Assembly (NCBI GenBank): GCA_017311185.1
Contig: JAESUZ010001712.1
Span: forward strand, 310,001 to 374,000
Direction of reading: 5' to 3'
DNA from: Proteles cristata cristata
Taxonomy: Eukaryota; Chordata; Mammalia; Carnivora; Hyaenidae
Length of the DNA stretch: 64,000 bases
The notes below the pieces were generated by a model. It made no database searches. It was given only the letters and a program-made list of their open reading frames with translations, and had not been told where the DNA came from. The position numbers and the translations under genes are program-made. This document shows positions 32,640 to 44,759 of the stretch, piece after piece (positions within the stretch are counted from its first letter, which is position 1; each line of letters starts with the position of its first letter).

Positions 32640-33330
32640 TAAACTGAAGGATGGCCTATTTAATTAAAGATGAGACAAAGCTGGGAGACTTTGCTTATAT
32701 TATGATGGGGATAGACTTCAGATTCAAAGTGATCTTAATAGTCTGGAATGCTGGGTCAGAATTAGCAAGATAAATACAACGGATCCTCTATTTAAAAGGG
32801 TAGGGAAATTGTATACCTACAAGATGAAAAACCTAGGTTGGCATTAGGACATGTGAAGGTGATTTGGGATTTATTGGCTTGATACGAACCAAGAGTAAAG
32901 TTCCTCCTTTGTGTTTGTCAGACCATTTCTGCAATATTGTGTGCTTTGCTAGTTGTGGCACATTTTAAATGAGACACTGACAAACTGGCAAGCATATCAG
33001 GAGGGATTCCTGGAATGCAGAGTGCGGAAAACATTTCACACTAGCAATAATTGAAGAGTGGGGGGTTTTATTGTTAAAACAAGAGAAGGTGTGACTCCTG
33101 TCTTTGGATATAGGAAAAGTTTTGTTTTTTTAATCTGTTTTGTTTGATCCTGGGAAATCAGAAGAATATGTATATGTACACACATGGACTAGTGCTGTAG
33201 AGTAATGGAATCGTTTGTTTCATGAAGTAGTGATCTTCCTGTATTAAAGGTTGGACGTCCGTCTATCAGAGATACCGTAGAATGTAGAAGAATTTCTTGT
33301 ATAGGAAGTTTGATTAGGTAAACTGCAAGT
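32640..33330 (+). repeat. Ancient CR1/L3-like LINE fragment
   Basis: Sense text such as 'GACCATTTCTGCAATATTGTGTGCTTTGC' and 'GAGACACTGACAAACTGG' follows the order of a CR1/L3 3' region ('...TTGTGTCCAGTTCTGGGC... GACAAACTGGAGC...'). Strongly diverged; call from memory. Confidence 0.45.
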
Positions 33331-33960
33331 CTTCTAATCTAAAATTGAAGATTCTATGAATATTTGATTATATGGTCCTATTCCTGGGTACTTCCATCCA
33401 GCATATGGTGAGAGTTCTCTAGAAGTCTTAGTTAAACTTACATGACTGACCAAGTATTTAGGGATTTTAGGATGTGGGGGTTGAGGGTCACATGCACTGT
33501 TTTTCTTATTACAGAGGGAGTATAATTAAGGTGAATTGTATTAAGTAATAAATGTAATATTTTTAATTCATAAATAGATTTCTTCATTGTTAGACTTTCT
33601 GCATGCTTAGATGCTGTTTTTCTGTTATTTGCACTTTTATTTGGTGACTGTAAAGCATTACTATTTTAAACATGTACATTGTTGTCCAACATTGAATTTG
33701 TAGTTAGGATATTTCATCTCAGTAGCTCTTTAACCATATTTAGTCATGTTTCTGATAGTGTCACTTTAGTATGAACAATGTGATTACTTTTTCTTGAGTG
33801 CAATTGGAGAGCATTTGGAAAATTGGGATCCTAATAAAGTTCAAACTCTGAATGTACTCACAACTTAGAATTTGTTAGTTTACCCGGTGGAGTGAACAGA
33901 TCCAATAGGTCTTCTTTTTGGCTCAGAATATCTAGCACATAGGTGTTTTAAAAAAAAAAA
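33331..33960. other. Unassigned intron 3 sequence
   Basis: No gene or repeat recognised; A12 run at about 33,949. Confidence 0.5.
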
Positions 33961-33970
33961 ATGATGCAGA

Positions 33971-34184
33971 GGCATCTGGGTGGCTCAGTTGGTTAAGTGT
34001 CTGACTTCGGTTCAGGTCATAACCTGGAGGTTTGTGAGTTCAAGCCTCATGTGGGGCTCTGTGCTGACAGCCCAGAGCCTGCAGCCTGCTTCACATTCTG
34101 TGTCTGTTTCTCCCTCTGCCCCTCCTCCACTCATACTCTGTCTCTCTTGCTCTCGAAAATAAAGAAACATAAAAATTTTTTTCA
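33971..34184 (+). mobile_element. SINEC copy
   Basis: Flanks ATGATGCAGA (33961-33970) and ATTATGTAGA (34185-34194) form an imperfect TSD. Confidence 0.87.
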
Positions 34185-34491
34185 ATTATGTAGAAAATAT
34201 TAAACCCATCAGGCAAGATCACTGTGTATTGAAATATTTTCACATCAAGATAAAATTACAGTTTTCCACAACCCATTGCTAAAATAAAGAGTTTTGAAAA
34301 AGACTTAAAAAATTAGAGAGTTGAGACTCTTTTAAATAGAAAAACTGTTACTTGAGATATATGAAGGTTCTCTTTTCCTTAGGTTTAATAAGAGTAAGGA
34401 CTATCTGTTTTATGAGTGATGTGGTGAAAGTAGTAGTTTTATTATTGCTGCAGACATGTGTACTGAGAGGCGTCCTAGAAGACAGGTATTT

Positions 34492-34866
34492 TGTGTTCTA
34501 GGTGATAATCAGGTGTGGCCAGAAGAGGAGACACAGGAGAGGTACAGAGAAGAAAAGTTTATTATACTCACACGTCCTAGAGAAATTGTCACCGTACACT
34601 GAGGGGGGATCACATGGCAGGGGCTGCCAAGGGAGCTGTCTCGGGAGCAGAGACAGCGAGGACCCACGGGCAGATGCTTTTATTGGGACGTCAGGATGGA
34701 CTCCATAAGAAAAGACATGAGGGTCTTTCATCTAAATGTTACTAGGTCACAGTCAGGGGAAGGTAGGAAGGGAACTGAAGGCCGGAGCCACCCCTTATCA
34801 TACTGCTGGTGCCTGGGCAGGGTGCTCACAGACTACTTGAGGAGATGTGCAGGCAGCAGGAAAACA
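34492..34866 (-). mobile_element. Probable ERV solo LTR, antisense to SP4
   Basis: Read on the minus strand it begins TGTTTTCCTG and ends GAACACA (short inverted ends) and contains two AATAAA signals (plus-strand TTTATT near 34,558 and TTTTATT near 34,677). Length about 375 bp. Flanks ATTT and TTTT are a weak 4-bp duplication. It is more GC-rich than the surrounding intron. No viral genes. Confidence 0.6.
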
Positions 34867-34989
34867 TTTTAAAATTAACAGTACAACAGGACCAAGAAGT
34901 AGAACTCTTACATTTTTGTTTAGGTGCTGCTCTGTATTAGTTTTTCCATCATGGGCAATTTGTTCCTTTTCTCATTAAGATGGTGGCAT

Positions 34990-35235
34990 CAGGGGCGCCT
35001 GGGTGGCTTAGTCGGTTAAGCGTCCGACTTTCGCTTAGGTCATGATCTCGCGGTTCGTGGGTTCGAGCCCCGCGTCGGGCTCTGTGCTGACTGCCAGGTC
35101 AGAGCCTGGAGACTGTTTCGGAGTCTGTGACTCCTTCTCTCTCTGACCCTCTCCTGCTCACGCTGTCTCTCTCTCTCTCTCTCTCCTAGAAATAAATAAA
35201 AAACATTAAAAAAAAAATTAAAAAAAAATAATAAA
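34990..35235 (+). mobile_element. Young SINEC_Fc
   Basis: Young-subfamily copy (GGCTTAGTCGG, TTTCGCTTAGGTC) with intact CpGs. Flanks ATGGTGGCAT and ATGGTGGTAT (about 35,236) form the TSD. Confidence 0.92.
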
Positions 35236-35354
35236 ATGGTGGTATTAATTCCTTTGCTTTTTACTTCATAGAGTTGCAAGGACCAGATGACGTCATATGT
35301 ACAAAAAACTTAACTATGATGAAGAAAACTATACAATTGTCCTTTAAACAGCAT

Positions 35355-35640
35355 TGGGGTTAGGAGTGCTGACTCTCACACAGTTGAAATTTTGCATATA
35401 ACTTTTGACTCTCCTAAAACTTTACTAATAATCTATTGTTAAGTGAAAGCCTTAATTGTAACATAGTCACTTAACATATTTTTTTATGTTGTATGTATGA
35501 TATACTGTATTCTTAAACCAGAGAAAATGTTATTAAGAGAATCATAAGAGAAAATACATTGTTCGTGAATTTATTGAGAAAAATCTGCATGTAAGTGGAC
35601 TCGTGCAATTCAAACCCATGTTGTTCAAGGGTCAACTGTA
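35355..35640. repeat. Tigger/pogo-like DNA transposon fragment
   Basis: 'TGCATATAACTTTTGACTC', 'ATACTGTATTCTTAAACCAGAGAAAATG' and the right end 'TTCAAACCCATGTTGTTCAAGGGTCAACTGTA' correspond to a common mammalian Tigger-derived MER. Confidence 0.65.
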
Positions 35641-35659
35641 TGACAGTTGGAAGCTGGTA

Positions 35660-36765
35660 AAATCTGTTTTCTCATTGACTGGAAGAACGTGAAGTAGTAA
35701 AGTGGGAGAATGAGTAGTTTTAGGTAGGATATTAGCTGGAGTTAAGTATCAGATGCAGATGAGAAAGTTGTATAAAAGGAATGTCAGAAACCTTTGGAGT
35801 GCAACTAAGGATGGAGAGAGGTGTATCTAGAGGTGGAAAAAAAGCAGTATGTTTAATTGTACAAGATCTATGTTGTCTGCTGCATGCTCAGTCTGTGGTA
35901 GACTCTGAAAGTACTCACCTGTCTTGAAAGGATGCGCATGTTGGGGAGGTGAGAAGCTTACATACATGAAACAATTACAGGGCAGTTACGGTTGCATAGG
36001 AGAGTTTATACTTAAATACTTAAGATCTGGAGAACAAGTTTTGAGAGCTCAGACAAGTGAAATCAGTGGATTGGAGTAAACAAGGAAGGCTCTGTGTGTC
36101 GAAAATAGGTCTTGAACCAGGCCTTGAAGATTGGTTTGGAAAGTGGATGTTTGAGACTGTATATAGAGAGGTGAAGACCGAGGTGTCTTGAGCCAAGCAG
36201 CTGAACTTGAAAAGCAAAAAGCCCTCCCTTGGAAGCATGTACCTAGCACAGTGAATGGCATTCTCTCATCTGTGCTCCGTAGCAGCGTCGTGGTCTCACA
36301 GAGAGGCCCAGGGTACGCCAGGCAGGCAGCCTGCCACCTCTGCTTCGGACTCATCGTGTGTTTACTGGACTGTTCCCTAACATTATTTGAAGAAGGGACT
36401 CTGCCAAAAGAATAATAAAAGTAAGTTTTAAAAATTTGAATCTCCTGGATGAAAGGGATTGAAATGGAAAGATTTGTGAAGCAATGATATTATTAAAGTG
36501 TTTCTCTATAGATGAAAGTGTGGAAAAGTTAGAATCAGGAGCCCAGTAGAAAGCATGTTATTGGAGTAATTTAGTCATAAATTCACAATGGCCTTTAGAA
36601 AGGCTGTGGCAGTGAAGTTGCTTTAATTCAAAAAACAGGTTGTCAAACTTCTCTAGTACAGAGAACGTTGACCTGAAAGAAGTGGTAGCAAAAACATCAG
36701 GTTTGCTGGTTCTTTTTCTCTTTCCTTTATCAAGGATAGTAATAGGCATTGAGAAATTGAAGATG
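35660..36765. other. Unassigned intron 3 sequence with a GC-richer block
   Basis: 36,180-36,420 is more GC-rich than its surroundings but has no supported exon. The rest suggests an unnamed old repeat. Confidence 0.4.
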
Positions 36766-36780
36766 AAGTGAGACATGTTT

Positions 36781-37004
36781 GGGGCATCTGGGTGGCTCAG
36801 TCGGCTAAGCGTCCAACTTCGGCTCGGGTGATGATCTCATGGTTTGTGGGTTTGAGCCCCGTGTCGGGCTCTGTGCTGACAGCTAGCTCAGAGCCTGGAG
36901 CCCGTTTCGGATTCTGTGTCTCCCTCCCCCTCTGACCTTCCCCTGCTCATGCTGCCAATCTCTCCCTCTCTCAGAAATAAATAAAACATTAAAAAAAAAA
37001 AAAA
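36781..37004 (+). mobile_element. SINEC_Fc with 15-bp TSD
   Basis: TSDs AAGTGAGACATGTTT (36766-36780) and AAGTGAGACAGGTTT (37005-37019), one mismatch. Near-consensus body. Confidence 0.93.
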
Positions 37005-37019
37005 AAGTGAGACAGGTTT

Positions 37020-38724
37020 GCTGCTCTCACAGAATATATGATCTCTTACAGAGACATACTGTATTTTATTTCTTTGCTTCTAAGACATACTTTTTTTTTT
37101 TTTTTTTTAACATTTTAACATCTTTGAAATTGAAATGGACCTTATAGTCAAAGGCAGGTTATGACTAGTGAATCTTTTTCTCCTTACAGTCACTTGCATC
37201 TTAGAGTCAATGGAATGTCATGAATATACAGTAAATTACAATATGGCATTTGGTTTGTAAAGGCTATGACTGAAGTTTTAGAAGCCCACAGGAAAGAAAA
37301 ACTAGTTCTGCTTTCTTCTAGGGTTCTGGAAATGTTTTCATGGAGAGGGGCCGTTAATGGATTACTAAAATTCTGCCAGGTCAGGTGGAGGAGGGCCATT
37401 GTAGGTTATGTGGGATTTTACATACAGTTTGGAAATTCGTTTTAGGAATTTTCTACAAATGTTGCACCATTCAGACTGGGATCAAGAAATATTAACATAC
37501 ATTAAAGTTTAATTGTAAACTTCCTGTGGGCAGATGCTGTGTCTTATATGCTCTGAGGTATTTTTCTAAGATATTGTTTAGTACGTTATGATCTTGATAC
37601 TAAACTAGGAGAAAGGAGAACTTGGATTTCATAGGAGAATGGGATCAATAGGTCCTTGGAATAGATTCGACATGAATACTTAAAAAAGGAACGAGAGAGT
37701 TATGATCCTAAAAGAAAAAGTGGTTAGTAAAATGAAATAAAAGGAACTTAGATCTGTTTCATGTGTTTTGGTAGACAGTTGCAGGTGAGAATCCTAGCCA
37801 TTAGGGCAGTTTTGAGGAGAATCCAAAGGTACTTAAAGGTTACGGGTTGTTTCTGTCCCACTGAATTTATTATGTCCCTCTGAATTCATAGTAGGGCCAG
37901 AGAGAGTTTAGTACAGTTCTGTAAATAATGAGTCAAGTCACCATAGCTTTTTGTTCACAGAAGCGGAGCTGCTTTTGCACAGGAGTATAGGAACCAGATA
38001 GTGATCTATGCTGTGGTAAGTGGGTGCCTGTGCCTGATGTGGGAGTGGGAGAGGGGGATGGAAAATCTTTGCTTGCTTATAGCTGAGGATGTCTAGGCCA
38101 AGGAGTTGAGGAAGAAGAGGGAAGAAAAAAGAGGAGATGCATATAATGACAAGTACTTACTGAATTTATATCAGAGAAATGATTCTACTTAAAGTGGTTT
38201 TTAAATCCTCTACATATTCCCATATATTTATTTACCTTTACATATGTACCAATTTGAGATGTTAACATTTGACGGATATTTGTCATAAGTACTGCAAATT
38301 ATAATATGCTTGTTCAAGCAATAATTTATTCTAATTTTGTCATTGTTGTGATGTAGTTTTATAAAGTTAAATCATGTTGTATTTTTATTTCTAGAATTTC
38401 TCGCATCTTTTTTTTTCATTGGCAGGATATCAGTACCTACACTGATTTTAATGGTAGGGCAGGTAAATGGTTTTGATAACCTCTTGATAGACTTTCATCC
38501 ATTTCATGGCTTCTCTGCTGGGAGACTACATTCCTGAATCCAGCAACCAGCTATTCAGTATCTTTTCTGTGAGGCTTGTTATAAAATAACATGAGACTGA
38601 ACTCACTCTTCCATAATGTTCTAATGGGGAAAGAAATTAATTCAGTTTTTTTTTTTTTTTTTTACGAATGAAACAAGTAAAAAGGTTCTTTAACTCCTGT
38701 GTTTGTTTTATATCTTGGGTCACA
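37020..38724. other. Unassigned intron 3 sequence
   Basis: T18 run at about 37,091. No gene or named repeat. Confidence 0.5.
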
Positions 38725-38925
38725 TTTACTGCATATTTATAGTGTGCCAGGTACTGTATGCTGCACTTGATATATTGACTTGTTTACTCTTCAGAACACC
38801 CTATAAAGTGAAGCATTGTGGTCAGGTACAAAAACTAAGGCCTAGAGTGATAGAAACTTGCTCAAGGCCACAAAAATCCAAACACATTTTGTCTCTAGAA
38901 CCCTGCACTTTGTCCATTACCACTT
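38725..38925 (-). repeat. MIR SINE
   Basis: 'TATAGTGTGCCAGGTACTGTATGC', 'AAAAACTAAGGCCTAGAG' and 'GAAACTTGCTCAAGGCCACA' fit reverse MIR. Confidence 0.75.
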
Positions 38926-38994
38926 AAATTGTCCCTCGCTATATAGGCTTATGTGCTGCAGTGTATGTTTCCTATGATCATTTGTGCAATTCAT

Positions 38995-39205
38995 TCATTG
39001 TTTTTTTTGTGTGTCAGACACTCCGCTTAAACTTTATATATATATATATATATTTATATACCCATTTAATTTTTGCACTTCTATGAAAAAGGTAATGATA
39101 GTGACCTCAGTTTACAAAACAGGAAAAAAGGCCATCAGAAGTTAAATATCTTAGCTAAGGTCATAACAACCAATCTGTTAGACAGCTAGTAAGTGAGCAT
39201 ACTTT
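38995..39205 (-). repeat. MIR SINE with internal (TA)n
   Basis: 'GTGTGTCAGACACTCCGC', a (TA)n run at 39,037-39,052, then 'AAAACAGGAAAAAAGGCCATCAGAAG' and 'CAGCTAGTAAGTGAG'. Confidence 0.65.
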
Positions 39206-39337
39206 TGTAAGGCTGGTCTGGGTGAATAGGACTATTACCTACCTTTATAGCTAAGTAATACTATTGTAAGTAATTTGTTGTAATTGTTGTGTATTCAGTA
39301 AGGCAATGATTTCTATATAGCTGAGCACTCTACTCTT

Positions 39338-39793
39338 TTTTTTGTTTGTTTTTTTTGTTTTTTTTTACAAATAGTTTATTGTCAAATTAGTTTCCACATA
39401 ACACTCAGTGCTCATCCCCACAAGTGTCCTCCTCCATGCCCATCCCCCCCCCCCACATCCATCAGTCCTCAGTTTTTGTCAGCATTCAAGAGTCTCTCAT
39501 GGTTTGCCTCTCTCCCTTTCCCCCACCATTTCCCCCTTCTTCTCCCCCTTGTTCCTCCGTTGAGTTCCTCCTAATCCTCCTATACGTGCAAACATATGAT
39601 ATTTGTCCTTCTCTGCCTGACTTATTTCGCTCGGCATAACACCCTCAAGGTCCATCCATGTTGCTACACATGGCCAGATTTCATTGTTTCTCATTGCCAT
39701 GTAGTATTCCACGGTATAGATAACCACATCTTCTTGATCCATTCATCTGTTGATGGACATTTAGGCTCTTTCCATGTTTTAGCTATTGTGGAG
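39338..39793 (-). mobile_element. Young felid L1 3' end, 5'-truncated
   Basis: Perfect 19-bp TSD AGCTGAGCACTCTACTCTT at 39319-39337 and 39794-39812. The poly(T) at the left is the L1 poly(A). The rest is the L1 3'UTR and the end of ORF2 in reverse. Contains a C13 run near 39,445. Too short to be active. Confidence 0.95.
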
Positions 39794-39976
39794 AGCTGAG
39801 CACTCTACTCTTCATCTTCCTTTCGAGACACAGGGCATAAATCCCAAAGAGAGGATTAGAATAAAAAACGATTGTATTACTTTGTGTATCCTGTGTTGAT
39901 TGGGAATTTGAGGCCAGCAAAGACATTTCCTACATTAAATATATGTGTACCATAAATCAGTTTCAAGTGGGTTTTT

Positions 39977-40174
39977 AAAATTTTTTAATGTGTATTCATT
40001 TTTGAGAGAGAGAGAGCAGGGAGGGGTGGAGAGAGAGGGAGACACAATCTGAAGCAGGCTCCAGGCTCTATGCTGTCAGCACAGAGCCCAACACAGGCTT
40101 GAACTCAACAGCTGTGATGGATGCCCATCACAGTCGGATCCCCAACCGACTGAGCCACTCAGGAACCCCAATTT
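39977..40174 (-). mobile_element. SINEC copy with a small rearrangement
   Basis: Reverse SINE. The tRNA-related part contains a short inverted 'GTGATGGATGCCCATCAC' segment (40,113-40,131) replacing the usual sequence. TSD about AGTGRGTTTTTA. Confidence 0.8.
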
Positions 40175-40186
40175 TGAGTGAGTTTT

Positions 40187-40774
40187 TAGAGAGAGATTTT
40201 AAGAAGTTTTATATTTCATTTTCATTAATATTTATAATGTAAAAATATTAATATTTAATATATTGGTAATAATATGTAACACAATATAAATATATCTTAC
40301 ATTATTAAATGTGACCAACATATGGTAATTAATATTTATAGTAACTTAATATTATTCATTTTATGTTGATACAAAAATTAATAAAATTATCAGGCATGCA
40401 AAAAAGTATGCTTTATGAAGTCTAGATTTCATGAGTTGCTTCTTGATCGGCATGTGAGATATCAGTAGATAAGAATTTACTTTCTGAAGGAAATATTAAG
40501 AAATGACATTAAGAAAACCCCAAAACAATAAGAATTATATGTATAGAATTTATGTTCTTCTGATAATTCTCGTCATTTTTGTGTATTCATTTGACAGGCA
40601 TGGTGCTTTAACTTTATTATTGTTGTCTAATGGATAAATAATCACGAAATACTCAAACACCTGCCACTGTATACCAGAGATTGTTCTAGGTGGTGGGGAA
40701 ACAAAATAGACATGTTCTGTAATCATGGGTCCTATACTTTATTCTAGGTGAGTTTTGTTTTTATCTCAGTTTTG
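40187..40774. other. Very AT-rich intron 3 sequence
   Basis: Many TTAATATTTA-like strings at 40,200-40,390. No gene or named repeat. Confidence 0.5.
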
Positions 40775-40789
40775 GATATTGCTGTTTTT

Positions 40790-40954
40790 TTTTTTTTAAG
40801 TTTATTTATTTTGAGAGAGAGTGCATGCATTTCCTTACATGTGAAGGCCAGAGAAAGAGGGAGAGAGAGAATCCCAAGCAGGCTCCACACTGCCTGATAT
40901 GGGACTCGAGATCGAGAGTTGGATGCTTATTAACTGAGCCACCCAGGTGCCCCA
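40790..40954 (-). mobile_element. Shortened SINEC copy
   Basis: Flanks GATATTGCTGTTTTT (40775-40789) and GATTATTGCTATTTTT (40955-40970). The body lacks part of the tRNA-related region. Confidence 0.85.
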
Positions 40955-41091
40955 GATTATTGCTATTTTTAAAAGATGAGGAAAGGAAAGGTTAAATAAT
41001 TTGCTTCGTGTTACAGAATTAATACATGGGCATGTTGGGAAAAAACTCAGATTTCATCTGGCTTCAGAATTCTTATTCCTTGGGCCTGGGA

Positions 41092-41298
41092 TTCATTCAT
41101 TCATTCATTCATTTTAGAGAGAGAGAGAGAGAATGAGCAGAGGCAGGGAGAGAGGGAGGGATGGAGGGAGGGAATTTCAAGCATGCTCCATGCTCAGTAC
41201 AAAGCCTGACATAGGACTTGATCTCATGACCCTGGGAACATGACCTGAGCCGAATTCAAGAGTCAGACACTTAACTGGTCATGCTACTCAGACACCCT
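41092..41298 (-). mobile_element. Diverged SINEC copy with (TTCA)n
   Basis: (TTCA)n at 41,091-41,113, (GA)n, then diverged reverse SINE ending TACTCAGACACCC. Confidence 0.8.
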
Positions 41299-41299
41299 G

Positions 41300-42387
41300 G
41301 GTAAAGTAGTTTCTATGAGAAGTTTTTTAAAATGTTTTTTCTCATTTTTAAAGTAACAAATTAAAAAAAAAAACAAAATTAAAGACCAATTCACATTTTA
41401 TAAGAGATTGATAGACCAGAATAAATTTATAGCATACAAGAATGGGGTAAATTTAGTTTTTTAGTCTCTATATTTTGAAAGGATGTGATTGAGTTCATTT
41501 TGTATATAAGTTTGTGTGTGTATATGCATTACATATATATATATATTTAATCATTATAAGCATTGAGAAAAAACTTAAGGAAATTATATTCTACTTTACA
41601 TTTGTGGACTTATTTGTCATCTTCCTTGTTCTTTCAACACTACCCTTTAAGGATACTAACTCATTTTAGGGTAATTCTGAAAAAAATTAACACACTTCCT
41701 CATGCTCTCCCCACTCTCACTCCAAGTCACAAAGAAAACTTGATTGTTGAAATCATAGTGTTCACAGCTTTCAGTGTGCTTTCGAAATGATTCTTTGGTA
41801 GCTATCTGAACAGGTAGTGATAACTCTGTATAATTTTCAAACTGGAAGGCAAACATGTTTTATTCCGTAAGCAGTTTGATGAGCAGAGGTAACCATGATA
41901 TATTTAACAAAAGAGCTCTGTTGCTGGGTAGCAGGTTAACTCTGCCACTAAATAGTTGTGTCTCCTTTGGGATTAGAGGTCTTGGTACTTTCCTTTTGTT
42001 ACAATAAAATTTTTGGGAATATATGTATTTTCTAAAATGAAATATCTGAGATATTTTAGTGTTAAAATTGTATAATTTTAAGCACAAGTTGGTGGAAACC
42101 AAGTAGAACTTAAATTTTATTTCAGTGAGCCAAGAGGAAAACTCAGGAAAAATACCATTTAACAGTGTTTCTAGTTTTTAAGTAAAGTTGATTACTTTGG
42201 GGAGTAACAGTGAATGAGATACGTCAGTATCTCCAAATATGTAAGGTTTTGTTTTTGTTTTGGCAAATTTTCGACGCCAAATCTAATAGTAAGTCTCACG
42301 CTCTTGTCCTTTGAAGGGTCAGTCATTTAAGTTTGAGTCATTAATAAGGATTTACAGAATTTTTAGAAAATGATTTGCCACCATCCT
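41300..42387. other. Unassigned intron 3 sequence
   Basis: AT-rich; (TA)n near 41,532-41,546. No gene or named repeat. Confidence 0.5.
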
Positions 42388-43090
42388 TTTAAACTAAGCG
42401 CGTGCCTAGCCTTTAGCAAGAGCAAAAATGAGGGCCAGGCCCCTAAACCCTTGGGCATTCAGATTGCCATCTGGGAGCTCATCTGACTACTCAAAATGCC
42501 CTTGCCAGTGGATATAGACATGGAAGATGCCTGGTCAGAGACCAGATGCCCTTTAAGCCAGGGAGTATGCTTGCTTAGGTCTGAGCTTCTCTAGCTAACA
42601 AGCAGCATAGATTAGCCCTGTGAGAATAAATGCTGCAGTGACAGTGACTTCACTTTCATCCATTAGCTCCTATCCTTTCCAAAAGCTACGACCTGATCTT
42701 CAGACCAGCAATTTTACCACAGTCCTTGTTGTCTTCTTGCTCTCCAGCTTAACAGTAATCATCCCACCCTACCTATTTTATTACTTTACTACCTCATGAC
42801 TTAGATGCCTGCCCCAGGGACAAGAAAGTCTAGAAATATAGAGATAGAAGAGTTAGGTGGATCTTTTAATATCTCAGTTTCAAAGGAGAAAGCCTTTTAC
42901 TGCTTATTCTAAAAGGTGAAGCATATGACAGCTGACCTGTAGTCCAGAGATGTCTCATGAGAGCAGCAGTATCTTCATTTGCTGCAACTTTGGAATTTTA
43001 AGCTTGAAAGTATTACAGCAGGGAAAACCCCATTTTCAGCCTCACAACTACTAGCACAGGGAGTTTAATAACAGATTCCAGTTGTTACCT
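42388..43090. other. GC-richer unexplained block in intron 3
   Basis: About 700 bp of higher-complexity sequence with no long ORF and no recognised repeat, between AT-rich stretches. It may be an old LTR or a conserved non-coding element. Confidence 0.4.
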
Positions 43091-43382
43091 GGGGAAGAAA
43101 GTACTACTTCAAATGCTGGATTGTACTAATGTCAGGATGCTTTTGTAGAATGTTTTCTGTGATGATTTTTTAAAATAAGTAGTGATAAAATGGACTTTTC
43201 TTAAACAGAAGTTTCAAAAGCATTTTTAAGTATAATATTTGCTTGGATTCCACTTGGTAAATAAATTTAAATTTATTGAAACTCTTTTAAAAGTATATAT
43301 TTAGTTACCCTGATTACTGAAAAATAAAAGGTATTTTGGAAATCATGTCTTAACGTTATGTGAGGTCTGGGACTCTACTTTT

Positions 43383-43590
43383 TTTTTAATGTTTATTTTG
43401 TTTTTGAGAGAGAGACACACAGCATGAGCAGAGGAGGGACAGAGAGAGAGGGAGACACAGAAACTGAAGCAGGCTGCAGGCCCTGAGCTTCAGCACAGAG
43501 CCCAATGCAAGGCTTGAACTCACGAACTGAGATCATGACCTGAGCCGAGGTCGAATGTTTAACCAACTGAGCTACCCAGGTGTCCCTAGC
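43383..43590 (-). mobile_element. SINEC copy
   Basis: TSD ACTCTACTTTT at 43372-43382 and 43591-43601. Confidence 0.9.
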
Positions 43591-43991
43591 ACTCTACTTT
43601 TATACAAAAGTTAAAAACATAAAATTGTGCTCTCAAATACTATTACACGTACCCAGTAAGGAATTTATGTTTCATTAGGTATTAAGAATCCTGCATGCTT
43701 TTCAATATGCTACCCCAGTTGTTAACAGTAAAGGCCAGTGAGCAGTTCATCTTCAGTGGTTAGGAATAGGTAACTATTATTTTCTAGACAATAATACTAT
43801 AGCTTTAACTTCAAATGAAGGAGATGTTGTGGTGCAGTTGAAAATAGTGGTGGACAAGAACCAAGAACTGACTTCAGTTCCATGGTCTGCCAGTTACTAT
43901 CTGTGATATGGTGATGCCTTTCAGCTTTCTTGAGTGATTAGTAAGCACCTGTAAAGTGAATATTATTAAACGGCTACTGCACAGTTTTTCT

Positions 43992-44453
43992 TTTTTTATT
44001 TTATTTTATTTTATTTTTTTACAGATAGTTTATTGTCAAATTAGTTTCCACATAACACCCAGTGCTCATCCCCACAAGTGTCCTCCTCTATGCCCATCCC
44101 CTCCTCCCCCCCACATCCATCAGTCCTCAGTTTTTGTCAGCATTCAAGAGTCTCTCATGGTTTGCCTCTCTCCCTTTCCCACACCATTTCCGCCCTTCTT
44201 CTCCCCCTTGGTCCTCTGTTAAGTTCCTCCTAATCCTCCTATATGTGCACACATATGATATTTGTCCTTCTCTGCCTGACTTATTTCGCTCGGCATAACA
44301 CCCTCAAGGTCCATCCATGTTGCTACACATGGCCAGATTTCATTGTTTCTCATTGCCATGTAGTATTCCATGGTATAGATAAACCACATCTTCTTGATCC
44401 ATTCGTCCTTTGATGGACACTGAGACTTTCCATGGTTTAGCTATTGTTGAGAG
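43992..44453 (-). mobile_element. Young felid L1 3' end, 5'-truncated
   Basis: Perfect 17-bp TSD TACTGCACAGTTTTTCT at 43975-43991 and 44454-44470. Same L1 3' region as the copies at 39.3 and 45.5 kb. A (TTTTA)n-type tail lies at the left. Confidence 0.95.
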
Positions 44454-44759
44454 TACTGCACAGTTTTTCTGAGGATTAAACGGAGTAATATGTGAAAATG
44501 TTTTGTAAATATCAAAGTATTAAATAGATGTAGCTATTAATCATAAATTTATCCTTATTCTTCTAAATTAATAGGTATAAATAGCATTTTGCCATCTCCT
44601 TTCCTATCACATGGTCATTTTTCTATCTGTAGCTATAGTGCAGTGTTGATATATACTGAGTGTTCAATAAATATCTGAGTGTTTAGAAATGAGACTTCTC
44701 TATTACTTAGCTTAATTGAATGTATTAACTGTGGTTTTATTTTCTGTATTCTGATGCTT

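Noticed and set aside
36180..36420. Possible exon or processed pseudogene in a GC-richer block of intron 3
   Set aside because: No protein family match in any frame I could read, no poly(A) tail with TSDs, and no convincing splice-site pair.
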